Shown here: positions 6,363 to 15,050 of the stretch, in pieces
Layout of the letters: every line of letters starts with the position of its first letter
Position numbering within the stretch: the stretch's first letter is position 1
Source of the DNA: Candidatus Aminicenantes bacterium UBA647
GTDB taxonomy: Bacteria > Acidobacteriota > Aminicenantia > UBA2199
Length of the DNA stretch: 25,873 nucleotides
Reading direction: 5' to 3'
Assembly (NCBI GenBank): GCA_002299555.1
Contig: DBOL01000034.1
Span: 1-25,873, forward strand
The notes under the pieces: model-generated
The model's input: only the letters and a program-made list of their open reading frames with translations
What the model was told of the DNA's origin: nothing
The model's database searches: none
Program-made: the position numbers and the translations under genes

Positions 6363-7661
6363 ATGAAAAAGTTGTTTTTCTTAATAGTGATTATCAGTTT
6401 TTCTTTTGGAATCGTTTTCTCACAGAGCATTGAAGTAACTTCACCTCATTCAGGTGATACATGGTATAAAGGGGATCCATACACAATAACCTGGACAAAA
6501 TCAGGGACGCAGCATGCCAGAGTAAAGATCCGTTTGTTCAATTCCACCGGAACAACAAAGCAATTGGAAATTACAAATGATACGGAAAATGACGGGAGTT
6601 TCGGTCCATGGACCATTCCTTTGAGCGTTGCAGACGGAGATTATGTTATCAGAGTGAAAACCATTGATAATGGAGTTTCTGATGACAGTGACATCTTTTC
6701 GGTTGCAAGCAGGCCGGGTGGTTCCTCTATCGTAATAACAAATCCGATGGAAACCGGAGCATTCAGTATAAGAGGTGATATGACCATTGAGTGGACCACA
6801 AGCGGGATAAGTGGAGATGTCAGGGTCGAAATGATAGAATATGAGGGGTCAAATCAATATACGATCAGATCATCAACTCCATACAACTCATCCCCTTTGA
6901 CCTATAATATCCCTGATTCCGTTATACCCGGGACATACAGAATAAAAATATCCCAGGGAGGTCAGATTGGATTTAGTGGAAGGATCGGGATCCTTGAATA
7001 TGTACCTCCAGGAGTGTACATCAGAGAACCTCATGGGGGTGAAGAGAGAATTATAGGGACAAACCTGTCGATCATCTGGGGAACTCCTCATTTATCCCTT
7101 GATGTCAAAATAGAATTGTTGAGGCGCGGGAGAAAAATAGGGACTATCCTAAGCAGAAGAGCCCCAGGCGGAGGCTACTACACCTGGAGGACCGGAGAGA
7201 TTGAAGAGGGTGGTAAAACCCTTATGCTTGCACAGGGGGGATATTCGATAAGAATATGTACAATAGACGGTGCCTTTTGTGATATAAGTGACGGGACATT
7301 TACTTTAAAAAATCCATCAGGCATATGGGTTTTTAATCCAAAAAAAAATGAGACCTGGGATATGGGTACATATAAAACCATAAAATGGAATGCCACCAAT
7401 GTTGAGGGACGAATGGTTAAAATAGACCTAATGTGGGGAGGGCGAAGCCAATATCGAATTGCCCGGTCAATACCTGCAAGCCAGAAAGAGTTCAGATGGC
7501 ATGTAGGAGACTACATTAGCGGAGAGATCAGTTTCAGGCCCGAAATAATAGAGGACTGCCAGATAAGACTTTTACAGGATGATGGCGGAAATTCGTTAAC
7601 TTCCATGAGCAAAGAATTCAAGATCCGTAAAGCAGGGAGTTCGAAAAAAAAGAAATTCTAA
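6363..7661 (+). CDS. Secreted protein with four Ig-like (Kre9/KNH-type) repeats
   Basis: 432 residues. A Sec signal peptide covers about residues 1-20 (basic MKK, hydrophobic core, likely cut near FSQS). Four repeats of about 95-105 residues follow. Each opens with a pattern like 'I-x-V-x-x-P-x-x-G-x-x-W-x-x-G' and contains 'I-x-W', as in SGDTWYKGDPYTITW, with similar starts near residues 121, 219 and 319. This is the pattern of the Kre9/KNH-like N-terminal domain found in secreted bacterial proteins. It is usually a structural or adhesive module, not an enzyme. The C-terminus is a basic tail, SSKKKKF, and I recognise no sorting signal there. A strong AGGGGG Shine-Dalgarno precedes the ATG. 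It is the first whole gene of the bacterial block. The actual ligand or role is unknown. Confidence 0.75.
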   Translation: MKKLFFLIVIISFSFGIVFSQSIEVTSPHSGDTWYKGDPYTITWTKSGTQHARVKIRLFNSTGTTKQLEITNDTENDGSFGPWTIPLSVADGDYVIRVKTIDNGVSDDSDIFSVASRPGGSSIVITNPMETGAFSIRGDMTIEWTTSGISGDVRVEMIEYEGSNQYTIRSSTPYNSSPLTYNIPDSVIPGTYRIKISQGGQIGFSGRIGILEYVPPGVYIREPHGGEERIIGTNLSIIWGTPHLSLDVKIELLRRGRKIGTILSRRAPGGGYYTWRTGEIEEGGKTLMLAQGGYSIRICTIDGAFCDISDGTFTLKNPSGIWVFNPKKNETWDMGTYKTIKWNATNVEGRMVKIDLMWGGRSQYRIARSIPASQKEFRWHVGDYISGEISFRPEIIEDCQIRLLQDDGGNSLTSMSKEFKIRKAGSSKKKKF

Positions 7662-7762
7662 TAAAAATTATCTCTCATTTTTGAATATGTTGCTCTGCTA
7701 TTGAAGATATTTAACTAAATGTGGAAGTTGAAACATCTACCACAGGCTTGTAGAATGAATTT

Positions 7763-8203
7763 ATGAATTACTGGACAAAATATATTTTTAAAGACGGGAC
7801 TTTCTGGACTAAGCTTTTTATTCCCGGGACCGGATTTCTATTGCTAATAGATATTGTTTCATACATTCTAAAAAGTCCCGGATATTTCAATTTATGGCCG
7901 TTAAAGATATTTATTGTTATTGGGCTTCCATTTATAATAAAAATAATTTACAAAAATTTTGAAACCTTAAATAAGATAAAAAAAGTTGAATCTGAAGCAC
8001 CGGTTTTTGAAAAAAAAAGAAAAGAGGAAATTTTTGAGATTATAAAATCTGATCCTGAATTCACAACATTCTGCTACCAATGTATTTACTTCAATGAAGA
8101 TAAAAAAGCCTGCGGAAGGGATAGAATATACGAAAGGGTAAAAGAGATAAGTGCAGGAAACAGAAAATACTGCCTCTACTGGGAAGAGAAACTAAATTCC
8201 TGA
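7763..8203 (+). CDS. Small membrane protein with a four-cysteine cytoplasmic tail
   Basis: 146 residues, not assigned to a family. Two hydrophobic segments, about residues 17-36 and 46-63, suggest a hairpin in the membrane. A charged, helix-prone region (KKVESEAPVFEKKRKEEIFEII) follows. The C-terminal part has four cysteines: C104-x2-C107 (CYQC), C117 (KKACG) and C137 (KYCLYW). Four well-spaced cysteines suggest a metal site such as zinc or iron-sulfur, or redox disulfides; this is inference. The ATG at 7763 has only a weak ribosome-binding site. The preceding gap (7662-7762) is AT-rich with nothing I can identify. The gene converges on feoAB, with only 11 bases between the two stops. A short inverted repeat, ACTAT-CAG-ATAGT at 8203-8215, sits between them but is too weak to call a terminator. 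Confidence 0.65.
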   Translation: MNYWTKYIFKDGTFWTKLFIPGTGFLLLIDIVSYILKSPGYFNLWPLKIFIVIGLPFIIKIIYKNFETLNKIKKVESEAPVFEKKRKEEIFEIIKSDPEFTTFCYQCIYFNEDKKACGRDRIYERVKEISAGNRKYCLYWEEKLNS

Positions 8204-8214
8204 CTATCAGATAG

Positions 8215-10662
8215 TTAATTACCGAAAATCAGAAGAGATATCCTGTAAACAAAAAATGACATTATCCATGCTATTGTAATAGAATAAAAGATAAAAAACC
8301 TTGTCCATTTCCATGATCCGCTCTCTTTATGAAAAACTGCAGTTGCTGCAATGCAAGGGACATAAAGGAGTACAAATATTATTAGTGATAATGCAACCGG
8401 AATTGAAAATGTCGGATCTTTACTAAGGATCTTTGCCAGGTCTTCTGATTGCTCATTAACATCTCCCAGTGAAAAAATTGTCCCGAGTGTGGAGACAACG
8501 ATCTCCTTTGCAGCAAAACCAGCCGTTAATGCTACACCGATCCTCCAGTCAAATCCCAGAGGTGCAATTCCGGGTTCAATAAATTTCCCGATCCGTCCGG
8601 CAAGAGAATATTCCAATTGCATTGATCTGGTATTTAATTCGAGGTCCTTTATTATATTTTCCTTTTGAGCATCAGTTAAATCATTCTTTATAAGCACTTT
8701 CTCTTTATCTTTTCTGAGGTCATTTTCAAGAGAACTATCTTTAGGGAAATTACTGCCCCCCCAGATTAATATTGATGCAAACAGAATTATCGTTCCCGCT
8801 TTTTTAAGGTACATTCTGGCTTTAAAGGTTGTCTGGAAGAGAACTGATTTCAACGTTGGCATCCTGTATGGGGGCAATTCCATAACAAATGGCTCTGATT
8901 CACCCTTAAAAAAAGTTTTTTTCAAAATTTTAGCTGACAAGATCGCTATAAAAACACCAAACAGATAGATCCCGAATAAGATATTTCCTGCATATTTGGA
9001 TGGGAAAAATGCTCCTATCAGCAAAATATAGACCGGAAGCTTTGCACCACAGCTCATAAAAGGTATTATCATCATCGTCACTATTCTGTCCGACTTGCTC
9101 TTTAAGGTCCGGGTTGCCATTATTGCCGGGACTGAACATCCGAAACCTGTCAGCATAGGGATGAAAGATTTTCCATGTAGTCCTGCCTTGTGCATAACCT
9201 TGTCGATCACAAATGCAGCACGTGACATATATCCTGTCCCTTCTAATAATGCGATGGCTAAGAACAGGAGAATAATATTGGGAATAAATACAATTACCCC
9301 TCCTACTCCCGCCACAATTCCGTCAGATATAAGTGACCTTAAAATTCCAACCGGTAAAAGTTCAGAAATCCATACTCCGACATTTCTGAATACTGATTCG
9401 ATCAACTCAACAAAAGGATTACCCAGAGTAAATGTAAGTTGAAAGATAAGCCACATTATCCCAAGAAAGATCGGTAATCCCATTATCCTGTTCAATAATA
9501 TAGAATCGATCTTATCTGTTATACTTTTCTTTTCCTTTACAGAATCTTTAACTGTCTCTTTGAGCGCTCCACGGATAAATGAATGTCGATCTTCTGTTAT
9601 AATCAATTCCGGATCGGATCTGTGCTTCTCTGAATAATAATTGGCTGCTTCCTTTAATTTAATCTGAACATCTTTCCAGATAGCCTTTTCACTAACAAGT
9701 TCATGAACAAGCTGGTCATTCTCAAGCAGTTTAATTGCTACCCATCTGGGATGAAACTCTAGAACTATTTCTTTATCAACTTTTATAATTTCCTCTAACC
9801 CGCTTATCATCTCCTCCATCTTATTACTGTAAGTGAGTTTATTCTTGGCTATTGTAATTTTTCCTTCAAAAACCCTTATAATATGATCCAATAATGAAGT
9901 GAAACCTGTTTTTCTGATTGCTGATGTAGGAATTACATGTGACCCCAAAAGTATTTGTAAATGTTTAAAGTCAATTTGAATTCCAGATTTCTTTACTTCA
10001 TCATACATATTCAGAGCAACAAGCACATCAGTCCCCAGCTCCATTAATTGTGTTGTAAGATAAAGATTCCTTTCAAGGTTTGAACCGTCAATAACATCAA
10101 CTACTACATCAGTTTTTTCCTTCAGCAGAAAATTTCTCGTAATAACTTCTTCAGGCGAATAAGCTGAAAGGGAATAGGTCCCTGGAAGATCAATGATCTT
10201 TATTGAATACCCTTTATATTTGATCGTACCTTCATGCTTATCAACCGTAACACCGGTAAAATTTCCCACTCTCCTGTTCGACCCGACAAGAAGATTAAAT
10301 ATAGAGGTTTTACCGCTGTTCGGATTCCCGACAAGTGCTACAGAAATTTCTTTTTTGTCAGTATTATTATGATTTTTGCGTGCTACAGGAGAATGGAGTG
10401 GACCGTGCTCTCTCATCGGAACACCATCACCAACATAACCTTTATATTTCACTTCAATGAATGCCGCTTCTTCTTTTCTTAAAGAAAGGTGAAACCCTTT
10501 TAGTCTTATCTCAATCGGATCGCCAAGCGGGGCAACCCTGACGACTTTGAATTTCACTCCTAATACAAGGCCCATGTCGAGAATCCGTCTGCGAATCTCC
10601 CCTTTTGCCTTAACGGAGAGGATCTCGCCCTTATCCCCTACCTTCATTTCAGCCAATTGCAT
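8215..10662 (-). CDS. feoB: FeoA-FeoB fusion, ferrous iron transporter
   Basis: 815-residue inner-membrane Fe(II) importer with the SH3-like FeoA domain fused at the N-terminus (about 1-75), a linker to about 105, then the FeoB G-protein domain. GTPase motifs are GNPNSGKTS at 112-120, NFTGVTV at 134-140, DLPG at 158-161 and NMYD at 218-221. A helical domain (about 250-380) leads to the membrane part, with GCSVPAIMATRTLKSKSDRI at 508-527 and MSCGAKLPVYI at 536-546. Cys509 and Cys538 lie at the positions of the conserved, gating-related cysteines in the family. A charged loop near 630-680 precedes the last membrane helices. AGGAG (plus-strand CTCCT at 10669-10673) precedes the ATG. It is divergent from a phosphate transporter gene, with a readable promoter between them. 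Confidence 0.95.
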   Translation of the reverse strand: MQLAEMKVGDKGEILSVKAKGEIRRRILDMGLVLGVKFKVVRVAPLGDPIEIRLKGFHLSLRKEEAAFIEVKYKGYVGDGVPMREHGPLHSPVARKNHNNTDKKEISVALVGNPNSGKTSIFNLLVGSNRRVGNFTGVTVDKHEGTIKYKGYSIKIIDLPGTYSLSAYSPEEVITRNFLLKEKTDVVVDVIDGSNLERNLYLTTQLMELGTDVLVALNMYDEVKKSGIQIDFKHLQILLGSHVIPTSAIRKTGFTSLLDHIIRVFEGKITIAKNKLTYSNKMEEMISGLEEIIKVDKEIVLEFHPRWVAIKLLENDQLVHELVSEKAIWKDVQIKLKEAANYYSEKHRSDPELIITEDRHSFIRGALKETVKDSVKEKKSITDKIDSILLNRIMGLPIFLGIMWLIFQLTFTLGNPFVELIESVFRNVGVWISELLPVGILRSLISDGIVAGVGGVIVFIPNIILLFLAIALLEGTGYMSRAAFVIDKVMHKAGLHGKSFIPMLTGFGCSVPAIMATRTLKSKSDRIVTMMIIPFMSCGAKLPVYILLIGAFFPSKYAGNILFGIYLFGVFIAILSAKILKKTFFKGESEPFVMELPPYRMPTLKSVLFQTTFKARMYLKKAGTIILFASILIWGGSNFPKDSSLENDLRKDKEKVLIKNDLTDAQKENIIKDLELNTRSMQLEYSLAGRIGKFIEPGIAPLGFDWRIGVALTAGFAAKEIVVSTLGTIFSLGDVNEQSEDLAKILSKDPTFSIPVALSLIIFVLLYVPCIAATAVFHKESGSWKWTRFFIFYSITIAWIMSFFVYRISLLIFGN

Positions 10663-10701
10663 CAGTTTCTCCTATTTTTGTTAGCCTTGTATATGTTTTA
10701 T

Positions 10702-10730
10702 AGTTTAATCTATTTGGCATTGAGTGTCAA
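10702..10730 (-). promoter_or_regulatory. Sigma70-type promoter of feoAB with an overlapping operator-like palindrome
   Basis: On the minus strand a perfect -35 TTGACA (plus 10730-10725) is followed after 17 bases by TAAACT (plus 10707-10702) as the -10. The imperfect palindrome TTGGCATTGAGTGTCAA at 10714-10730 covers the -35 and half the spacer, where a repressor would block transcription. An iron-responsive repressor is a reasonable guess from the gene, but the site does not match a Fur box I know. Confidence 0.5.
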
Positions 10731-10763
10731 TCTAAGAATATCTTTCCAGATCATTTAAATTCT

Positions 10764-10791
10764 TTGTTCTTTTCAAAAAAAATGATAAAAT
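10764..10791 (+). promoter_or_regulatory. Candidate promoter of the phosphate transporter gene
   Basis: TTGTTC at 10764-10769 and TAAAAT at 10786-10791 are separated by 16 bases. This gives a leader of about 40 bases before the ATG at 10838, which has an AAGGAG Shine-Dalgarno. Confidence 0.4.
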
Positions 10792-10837
10792 CTTAATTAG
10801 TAAGACCTTTTTTCTATTTAATATTCAAGGAGAAGAT

Positions 10838-13069
10838 ATGGACATCTATCTTGCGGCAGTAATATTACTAGGAGGACTTGCAATCTCTGATCTAATTGTA
10901 GGAGTTTCAAATGATGCTGTTAATTTCCTGAACTCTTCGATCGGATCCAGAGTTGCTTCCCGTTACTTGATCTTCATGATCGCAAGTGTTGGTCTTATTG
11001 CAGGGGTCACATTCAGTAAAGGGATGATGGAAGTTGCAAGAAAGGGGATCTTTCACCCTGAGTTCTTCACAATGCCTGACCTTATAACAATTTTTCTGGC
11101 AGTAATGTTGACAGATATCATTCTTCTGGATATGTTTAACTCCTTCGGACTTCCAACCTCAACAACCGTCTCGATAGTCTTTGAACTTCTCGGAGCAGCT
11201 GTTGCAATGTCAATAATAAAGATCTCAAGATCAGGTGAAGGTTTATCAAATATAATAAAATACATAAATACAGGTAAGGCTCTTGCGATAATTTTCGGAA
11301 TTTTGCTTTCGGTGATCGTTGCATTTATTACGGGTGCATTGATCCAATTCCTGTCCAGACTCATCTTTACATTTGATTTCAAAAAAAGGGTCAGGAGATA
11401 TGGAGCTGTCTGGGGAGGCGTTGCACTATCTTCAATTATGTATTTTATCCTTATAAAAGGAGCCAAGGGATCAACATTTATAACTCCTGAAACTTTGTCT
11501 TGGATAAAATCAAATACGGTCCTGATCCTTTTTATAAGTTTCCTTATTTCTGCTTTTATACTTGAGATTCTACTCTTATTAACAAGAGTCAATATTCTGA
11601 AAATTATAGTGCTGATAGGCACATTTGCTCTTGCAATGGCCTTTGCAGCAAATGACCTTGTTAATTTTATAGGTGTCCCTCTGGCAGGACTTAGTGCTTT
11701 TAAAGCTTCAGCCTCAATGGACAATCCACTTACAGGAGTAATGACCGAACTTCAAAAAGCCACTTCCTCCCACACTATTCTGCTTCTCCTTGCCGGAATA
11801 ATCATGGCAATAACTTTGTGGTATTCAAAAAAAGCAAAGACAGTTACAAAAACTGAGCTCAGCCTGAGCAGGCAGGAAGAGGGTTTTGAAAGATTCGGAT
11901 CATCGGCTCTTTCCAGATCTGTTGTAAGAGTTTTTACTTCCACTGCTGACGGGTTCAAAGCGATTTTACCAAAAAGTTTCATTTCAATGTTGAACAGAAG
12001 ATTCAAAACCGTAAATGAATCAACATTAACTGATGATACTGAGAAGCCGGCATTTGACCTTATCAGAGCCTCAGTGAATCTTATGGTAGCAAGCGTGCTG
12101 ATCTCTTTTGCCACATCTCTTAAGCTTCCACTTTCAACTACATACGTTACATTTATGGTTGCTATGGGTTCCTCCTTCTCTGATCGGGCATGGGGAAGGG
12201 AAAGTGCAGTCTACAGAGTTGCAGGAGTATTTACTGTTATTGGAGGTTGGTTCATAACTGCATTTCTTGCTTTTTCTGTCGCTGCAGTATTTGCATTTAT
12301 ACTTATCTTTCTGAAGGTCCCGGGTGTGATCATTATCGCACTTCTGGGAGCATTTGCAATATTTAAAAATCACCATCTCCACAGTAGCCGGGAAAAAGAG
12401 GCAAAAGATTTTGAGATCTTTAATTTAAAAAAAATCAAGGATGAAAAATATGCGATATCTGTGACATTCGAACATGCAGGTTATTTCCTTAAAGATATTT
12501 CTGAAGTTCTGAGCAAAGGTTTTAATGGAGTAAAAGCTGAGAGCAGAGTAATATTAAGAGCTTGCAGACGAGATTCAAAAAGGATTCAAACAGAAGCAAA
12601 TATCATAGCTGCAAACATATTCAAAACCCTGAGATTGCTTCAAAAATCAGATCCCAAACGTTCTGCAGACTACTCGAAAACTATAAGCGCATTACAGGGA
12701 ATAGCAGATTGTGAGCGGGATATAGTTATAAGAGCCTATAACCATATAGATAATAATCATAAAGGGTTACTCGATTCACAATTAGATGAATTAAAAGAAT
12801 TGAAAGATCTAATTATTGATACTCTTGACAGTGCATCAAATGCAATGATCGCAAAAGATAAAAATACCCTGAATAAAATAATTAGGAATGAAAAAAGTAT
12901 AAAAAAACTTATTGATAAATTTGACTCGAACCAGATATCCCGGATCCAGGATGACTCATCCAAAACAAGGCTAAGTATCCTTTTCTACGGATTCACACGA
13001 GACCTGAGGCGCATCGGGAATCACACTATCAATCTGACTGAGATCTTTAAGGACTCATTTTTAGATTAA
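10838..13069 (+). CDS. PiT-family phosphate transporter fused to a PhoU/DUF47-like domain
   Basis: 743-residue inner-membrane transporter of the PiT/Pho-4 family, importing phosphate (or metal-phosphate) with a cation. The duplicated family signature is visible: GVSNDAVNFLNSSIGSR at 22-38 and FAANDLVNFIG at about 268-278, plus GLPTSTTVSIV at 104-114 and its second-half partner LPLSTTYVTF near 430. A central loop of about 80 residues separates the halves. After the last membrane helix, about residues 540-743 form a soluble helical region with many Lys, Asp and Glu, resembling the PhoU/DUF47 proteins often encoded beside PiT genes. Here the two are fused, as in some Bacteroidota-type proteins. 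Strong Shine-Dalgarno AAGGAG. Na+ versus H+ coupling cannot be told. The next gene, arsR, begins about 75 bases downstream with its own promoter. Confidence 0.88.
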   Translation: MDIYLAAVILLGGLAISDLIVGVSNDAVNFLNSSIGSRVASRYLIFMIASVGLIAGVTFSKGMMEVARKGIFHPEFFTMPDLITIFLAVMLTDIILLDMFNSFGLPTSTTVSIVFELLGAAVAMSIIKISRSGEGLSNIIKYINTGKALAIIFGILLSVIVAFITGALIQFLSRLIFTFDFKKRVRRYGAVWGGVALSSIMYFILIKGAKGSTFITPETLSWIKSNTVLILFISFLISAFILEILLLLTRVNILKIIVLIGTFALAMAFAANDLVNFIGVPLAGLSAFKASASMDNPLTGVMTELQKATSSHTILLLLAGIIMAITLWYSKKAKTVTKTELSLSRQEEGFERFGSSALSRSVVRVFTSTADGFKAILPKSFISMLNRRFKTVNESTLTDDTEKPAFDLIRASVNLMVASVLISFATSLKLPLSTTYVTFMVAMGSSFSDRAWGRESAVYRVAGVFTVIGGWFITAFLAFSVAAVFAFILIFLKVPGVIIIALLGAFAIFKNHHLHSSREKEAKDFEIFNLKKIKDEKYAISVTFEHAGYFLKDISEVLSKGFNGVKAESRVILRACRRDSKRIQTEANIIAANIFKTLRLLQKSDPKRSADYSKTISALQGIADCERDIVIRAYNHIDNNHKGLLDSQLDELKELKDLIIDTLDSASNAMIAKDKNTLNKIIRNEKSIKKLIDKFDSNQISRIQDDSSKTRLSILFYGFTRDLRRIGNHTINLTEIFKDSFLD

Positions 13070-13094
13070 TTATTCTGAATTAAACTGAAGACTG

Positions 13095-13122
13095 TTGCAA
13101 TTATAAAAAATTAGTGCATAAT
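13095..13122 (+). promoter_or_regulatory. Promoter of the arsenic operon
   Basis: TTGCAA at 13095-13100 and CATAAT at 13117-13122 have a 16-base spacer and predict transcription start near 13129. An in-frame GTG at 13114 lies inside the -10 region, so it cannot be the translation start from this promoter. Confidence 0.5.
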
Positions 13123-13125
13123 GGT

Positions 13126-13145
13126 ATATCGGGATATAACGATAT
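13126..13145. promoter_or_regulatory. Inverted-repeat operator, probably for ArsR
   Basis: ATATCG at 13126-13131 and CGATAT at 13140-13145 form a perfect inverted repeat with an 8-base AT-rich centre. It covers the predicted transcription start and touches the ATG at 13144. This is the usual place for an autorepressor of the ArsR family. Assignment to this ArsR is inference. A single TATATCG half also occurs at 13500-13506, before the next gene. Confidence 0.6.
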
Positions 13146-13485
13146 GCTAAACAAGACAGAAAAAATATTCAAATCGCTGGGGGAAAATAACAGACTCAGG
13201 ATAGTAAATATGCTGATGTCAAAGCCTATGTGTGTTTGTGAGATCACAGAAATCATCGGTTTATCGCAGTCCACAGTATCAGGTCATCTAAGAATATTAA
13301 AAGAAGCGGAGATAATTGAAGATACCAAAGAAGGCCTCTGGGTTGAATATAGTCTTATAAAAAAAGATGAACTTAATAAAACTCTTTTTAAATTAGTAAG
13401 ATCAATGTTTGATAATGATGAATTGCTGGAAAAAGAAAGAAGGTCAGCTCTTCTTGCAGATCGCAACATCCTATGTAAAAAGTAA
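13144..13485 (+). CDS. arsR: ArsR/SmtB-family metalloid-responsive repressor
   Basis: Winged-helix dimeric repressor that leaves its operator when it binds As(III) or a related metalloid. CVCE (Cys30 and Cys32 from this start) in the SKPMCVCEITEIIGLSQSTVSGHLRIL region matches the classical ArsR alpha3 metal-binding motif and recognition helix. A wing-like segment, EGLWVEYSL, follows. A further cysteine lies in the NILCKK tail. The frame can be opened at GTG 13114, but the promoter and inverted repeat cover that region, so I chose ATG 13144. Upstream GGGA is only a weak ribosome-binding site, and the transcript would have a very short leader. It is the first gene of a six-gene, same-strand arsenic and thiol-redox cluster. 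Confidence 0.9.
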   Translation: MLNKTEKIFKSLGENNRLRIVNMLMSKPMCVCEITEIIGLSQSTVSGHLRILKEAEIIEDTKEGLWVEYSLIKKDELNKTLFKLVRSMFDNDELLEKERRSALLADRNILCKK

Positions 13486-13506
13486 AAAATTTTCACTTGT
13501 ATATCG

Positions 13507-13522
13507 CTACATGGGAATGTAG
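13507..13522. promoter_or_regulatory. Short perfect inverted repeat before the permease gene
   Basis: CTACAT-GGGA-ATGTAG lies 21 bases before the ATG at 13544. It can be a six-base-pair RNA hairpin with a GGGA loop in the arsR-permease intercistronic region, or a DNA-binding site. It has no T-run, so it is not a terminator. Confidence 0.5.
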
Positions 13523-13543
13523 AGAAGTACTAAGGAAGGCAAA

Positions 13544-14713
13544 ATGAAAGAATGGAAAATCTTTTTTTTACTCGTTGCAGTTTTCTTACTATTATACTTT
13601 TTTCCACTTGATATCATTCCATTCGGAGGGCCTGTTTTTGAAGCTCTGGCTCTTGCAAAATGGTATGCAAGGGAACACGTTGTATTATGCCTTGTCCCGG
13701 CTTTTTTTATAGCTGGAGCTATATCAGTTTTTCTCAGTCAGGACTCTGTAATTAAATATCTGGGTCCGAATGCAAATAAATTTGTTTCTTATGGAGTCGC
13801 ATCGGTATCAGGGTCAATACTAGCCGTTTGTTCCTGCACTGTATTACCACTTTTCTCTGGTATTTATAAACGGGGAGCAGGGCTCGGCCCTGCAACAGCT
13901 TTCTTATATTCCGGGCCTGCCATAAATATACTTGCTATAATCCTGACCGGACAGGTTCTCGGATGGGAATTAGGATTAGCAAGAGCCATTGGTGCAATTA
14001 TTTTCAGCATCATTATCGGATTGATGATGCATATTATTTTTTTAAAAGAAAATAATAACAAAAATCAAAATAAAGGATTTCAGTCAGTAGAAAATTCCAA
14101 TGAGAAACCATTATGGAAGAACTCAGTATATTTTATTTCCATGGTGGGAATACTTGTATTTGCAAACTGGGGAAAACCGGCTTCAGTTACCAACAATATC
14201 TGGTCATCAATATTTATGATCAAATGGATAATAACAGGAATTTTTGTAGTAATCCTTATATTTATCCTCATTAAATGGTTCAAAAAAAATGAACTAAAGG
14301 AATGGACGATCTCTTCCTGGGGTTTTACAAAACAGATCATGCCTCTATTACTACTTGGAGTCCTTGTTGCAGGAATATTCCTGGGCCGTCCCGGTAACGA
14401 GGGATTGATTCCATCTGAATGGATACAGACACTTGTTGGAGGTAACTCTATTCCTGCAAATTTTTTAGCATCAATAGTCGGAGCATTTATGTATTTTGCC
14501 ACATTGACAGAAGTTCCCATCCTTGAAGGGTTAATTGGTGCCGGTATGGGAAAAGGTCCTGCCCTTGCGTTGCTGCTGGCCGGACCGGCATTAAGCCTGC
14601 CTAATATGCTTGTTATAAGAGGCGTTCTCGGGACAAAGAAAACCTTAGTTTTTATATCGCTGGTTGTGATAATGGCTACGATATCCGGACTTATCTATGG
14701 GTATCTTTTTTAA
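13544..14713 (+). CDS. ArsP-like (DUF318/PF03773) membrane permease
   Basis: 389-residue multi-pass inner-membrane permease of the family that includes ArsP, which exports trivalent methylated or aromatic arsenicals. The motif AVCSCTVLPLFSGIYKRGAG runs from residue 94, with Cys96 and Cys98, and continues into GPATAFLYSGPAINILAI. The second half carries FATLTEVPILEGLIGAGMGKGPALALLLAGPALSLPN, its internal counterpart. The two cysteines are the expected trivalent-arsenic-binding residues in ArsP-type proteins. An acidic and Asn-rich linker (KENNNKNQNK) separates the halves. AAGGAAGG precedes the ATG. The position between arsR and the thioredoxin genes supports an arsenical role. Some family members have other substrates, so I leave the symbol blank. 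Confidence 0.85.
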   Translation: MKEWKIFFLLVAVFLLLYFFPLDIIPFGGPVFEALALAKWYAREHVVLCLVPAFFIAGAISVFLSQDSVIKYLGPNANKFVSYGVASVSGSILAVCSCTVLPLFSGIYKRGAGLGPATAFLYSGPAINILAIILTGQVLGWELGLARAIGAIIFSIIIGLMMHIIFLKENNNKNQNKGFQSVENSNEKPLWKNSVYFISMVGILVFANWGKPASVTNNIWSSIFMIKWIITGIFVVILIFILIKWFKKNELKEWTISSWGFTKQIMPLLLLGVLVAGIFLGRPGNEGLIPSEWIQTLVGGNSIPANFLASIVGAFMYFATLTEVPILEGLIGAGMGKGPALALLLAGPALSLPNMLVIRGVLGTKKTLVFISLVVIMATISGLIYGYLF

Positions 14714-14751
14714 TAAGAAACTATTAAATGTAAAAAATACAGGAGAAATGA

Positions 14752-14985
14752 ATGAAAGAAATAAGGGTTCTGGGCACAGGATGTCCCAAATGTAAGAAGT
14801 TGGAAGAGGTAACACGTTTGGTTGCGGATGATATGAAAATTGAATTCAATCTGGAAAAAGTAACTGATCTTAATGAGATCATGGATTTTGGCGTTATGAT
14901 GACACCAGCATTGGTAGTGGATGGTGAAATAAAAGCCTACGGTAAGATCCCCGGAATTGAGGACCTCAAGACAATGCTCTCTTGA
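14752..14985 (+). CDS. Small thioredoxin-like protein with CPKC motif
   Basis: A 77-residue cytoplasmic glutaredoxin/thioredoxin-fold protein of the redox-active disulfide type (TIGR00412-like). GTGCPKC at 8-14 gives the active-site cysteines 11 and 14. MMTPALVV near 49-56 supplies the cis-proline. No signal peptide. A GGAG lies before the ATG. Members of this family are often found right after ArsP-type permeases. It may reduce arsenicals or keep the permease cysteines reduced; that role is inferred from the neighbourhood, not shown. Confidence 0.88.
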   Translation: MKEIRVLGTGCPKCKKLEEVTRLVADDMKIEFNLEKVTDLNEIMDFGVMMTPALVVDGEIKAYGKIPGIEDLKTMLS

Positions 14986-15050
14986 TCATACAAGTTAATG
15001 CAAAAAGCAAATACAAATTATAATTTCGAAATGAAATGAGGTGAAATAAA

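Noticed and set aside
8203..8215. ACTAT-CAG-ATAGT hairpin as a bidirectional terminator
   Set aside because: The stem is only five AT-rich pairs and there is no T-run.
11053..11724. 223-residue frame on the minus strand
   Set aside because: It is antisense to the PiT transporter core, where the plus-strand protein shows clear family motifs.
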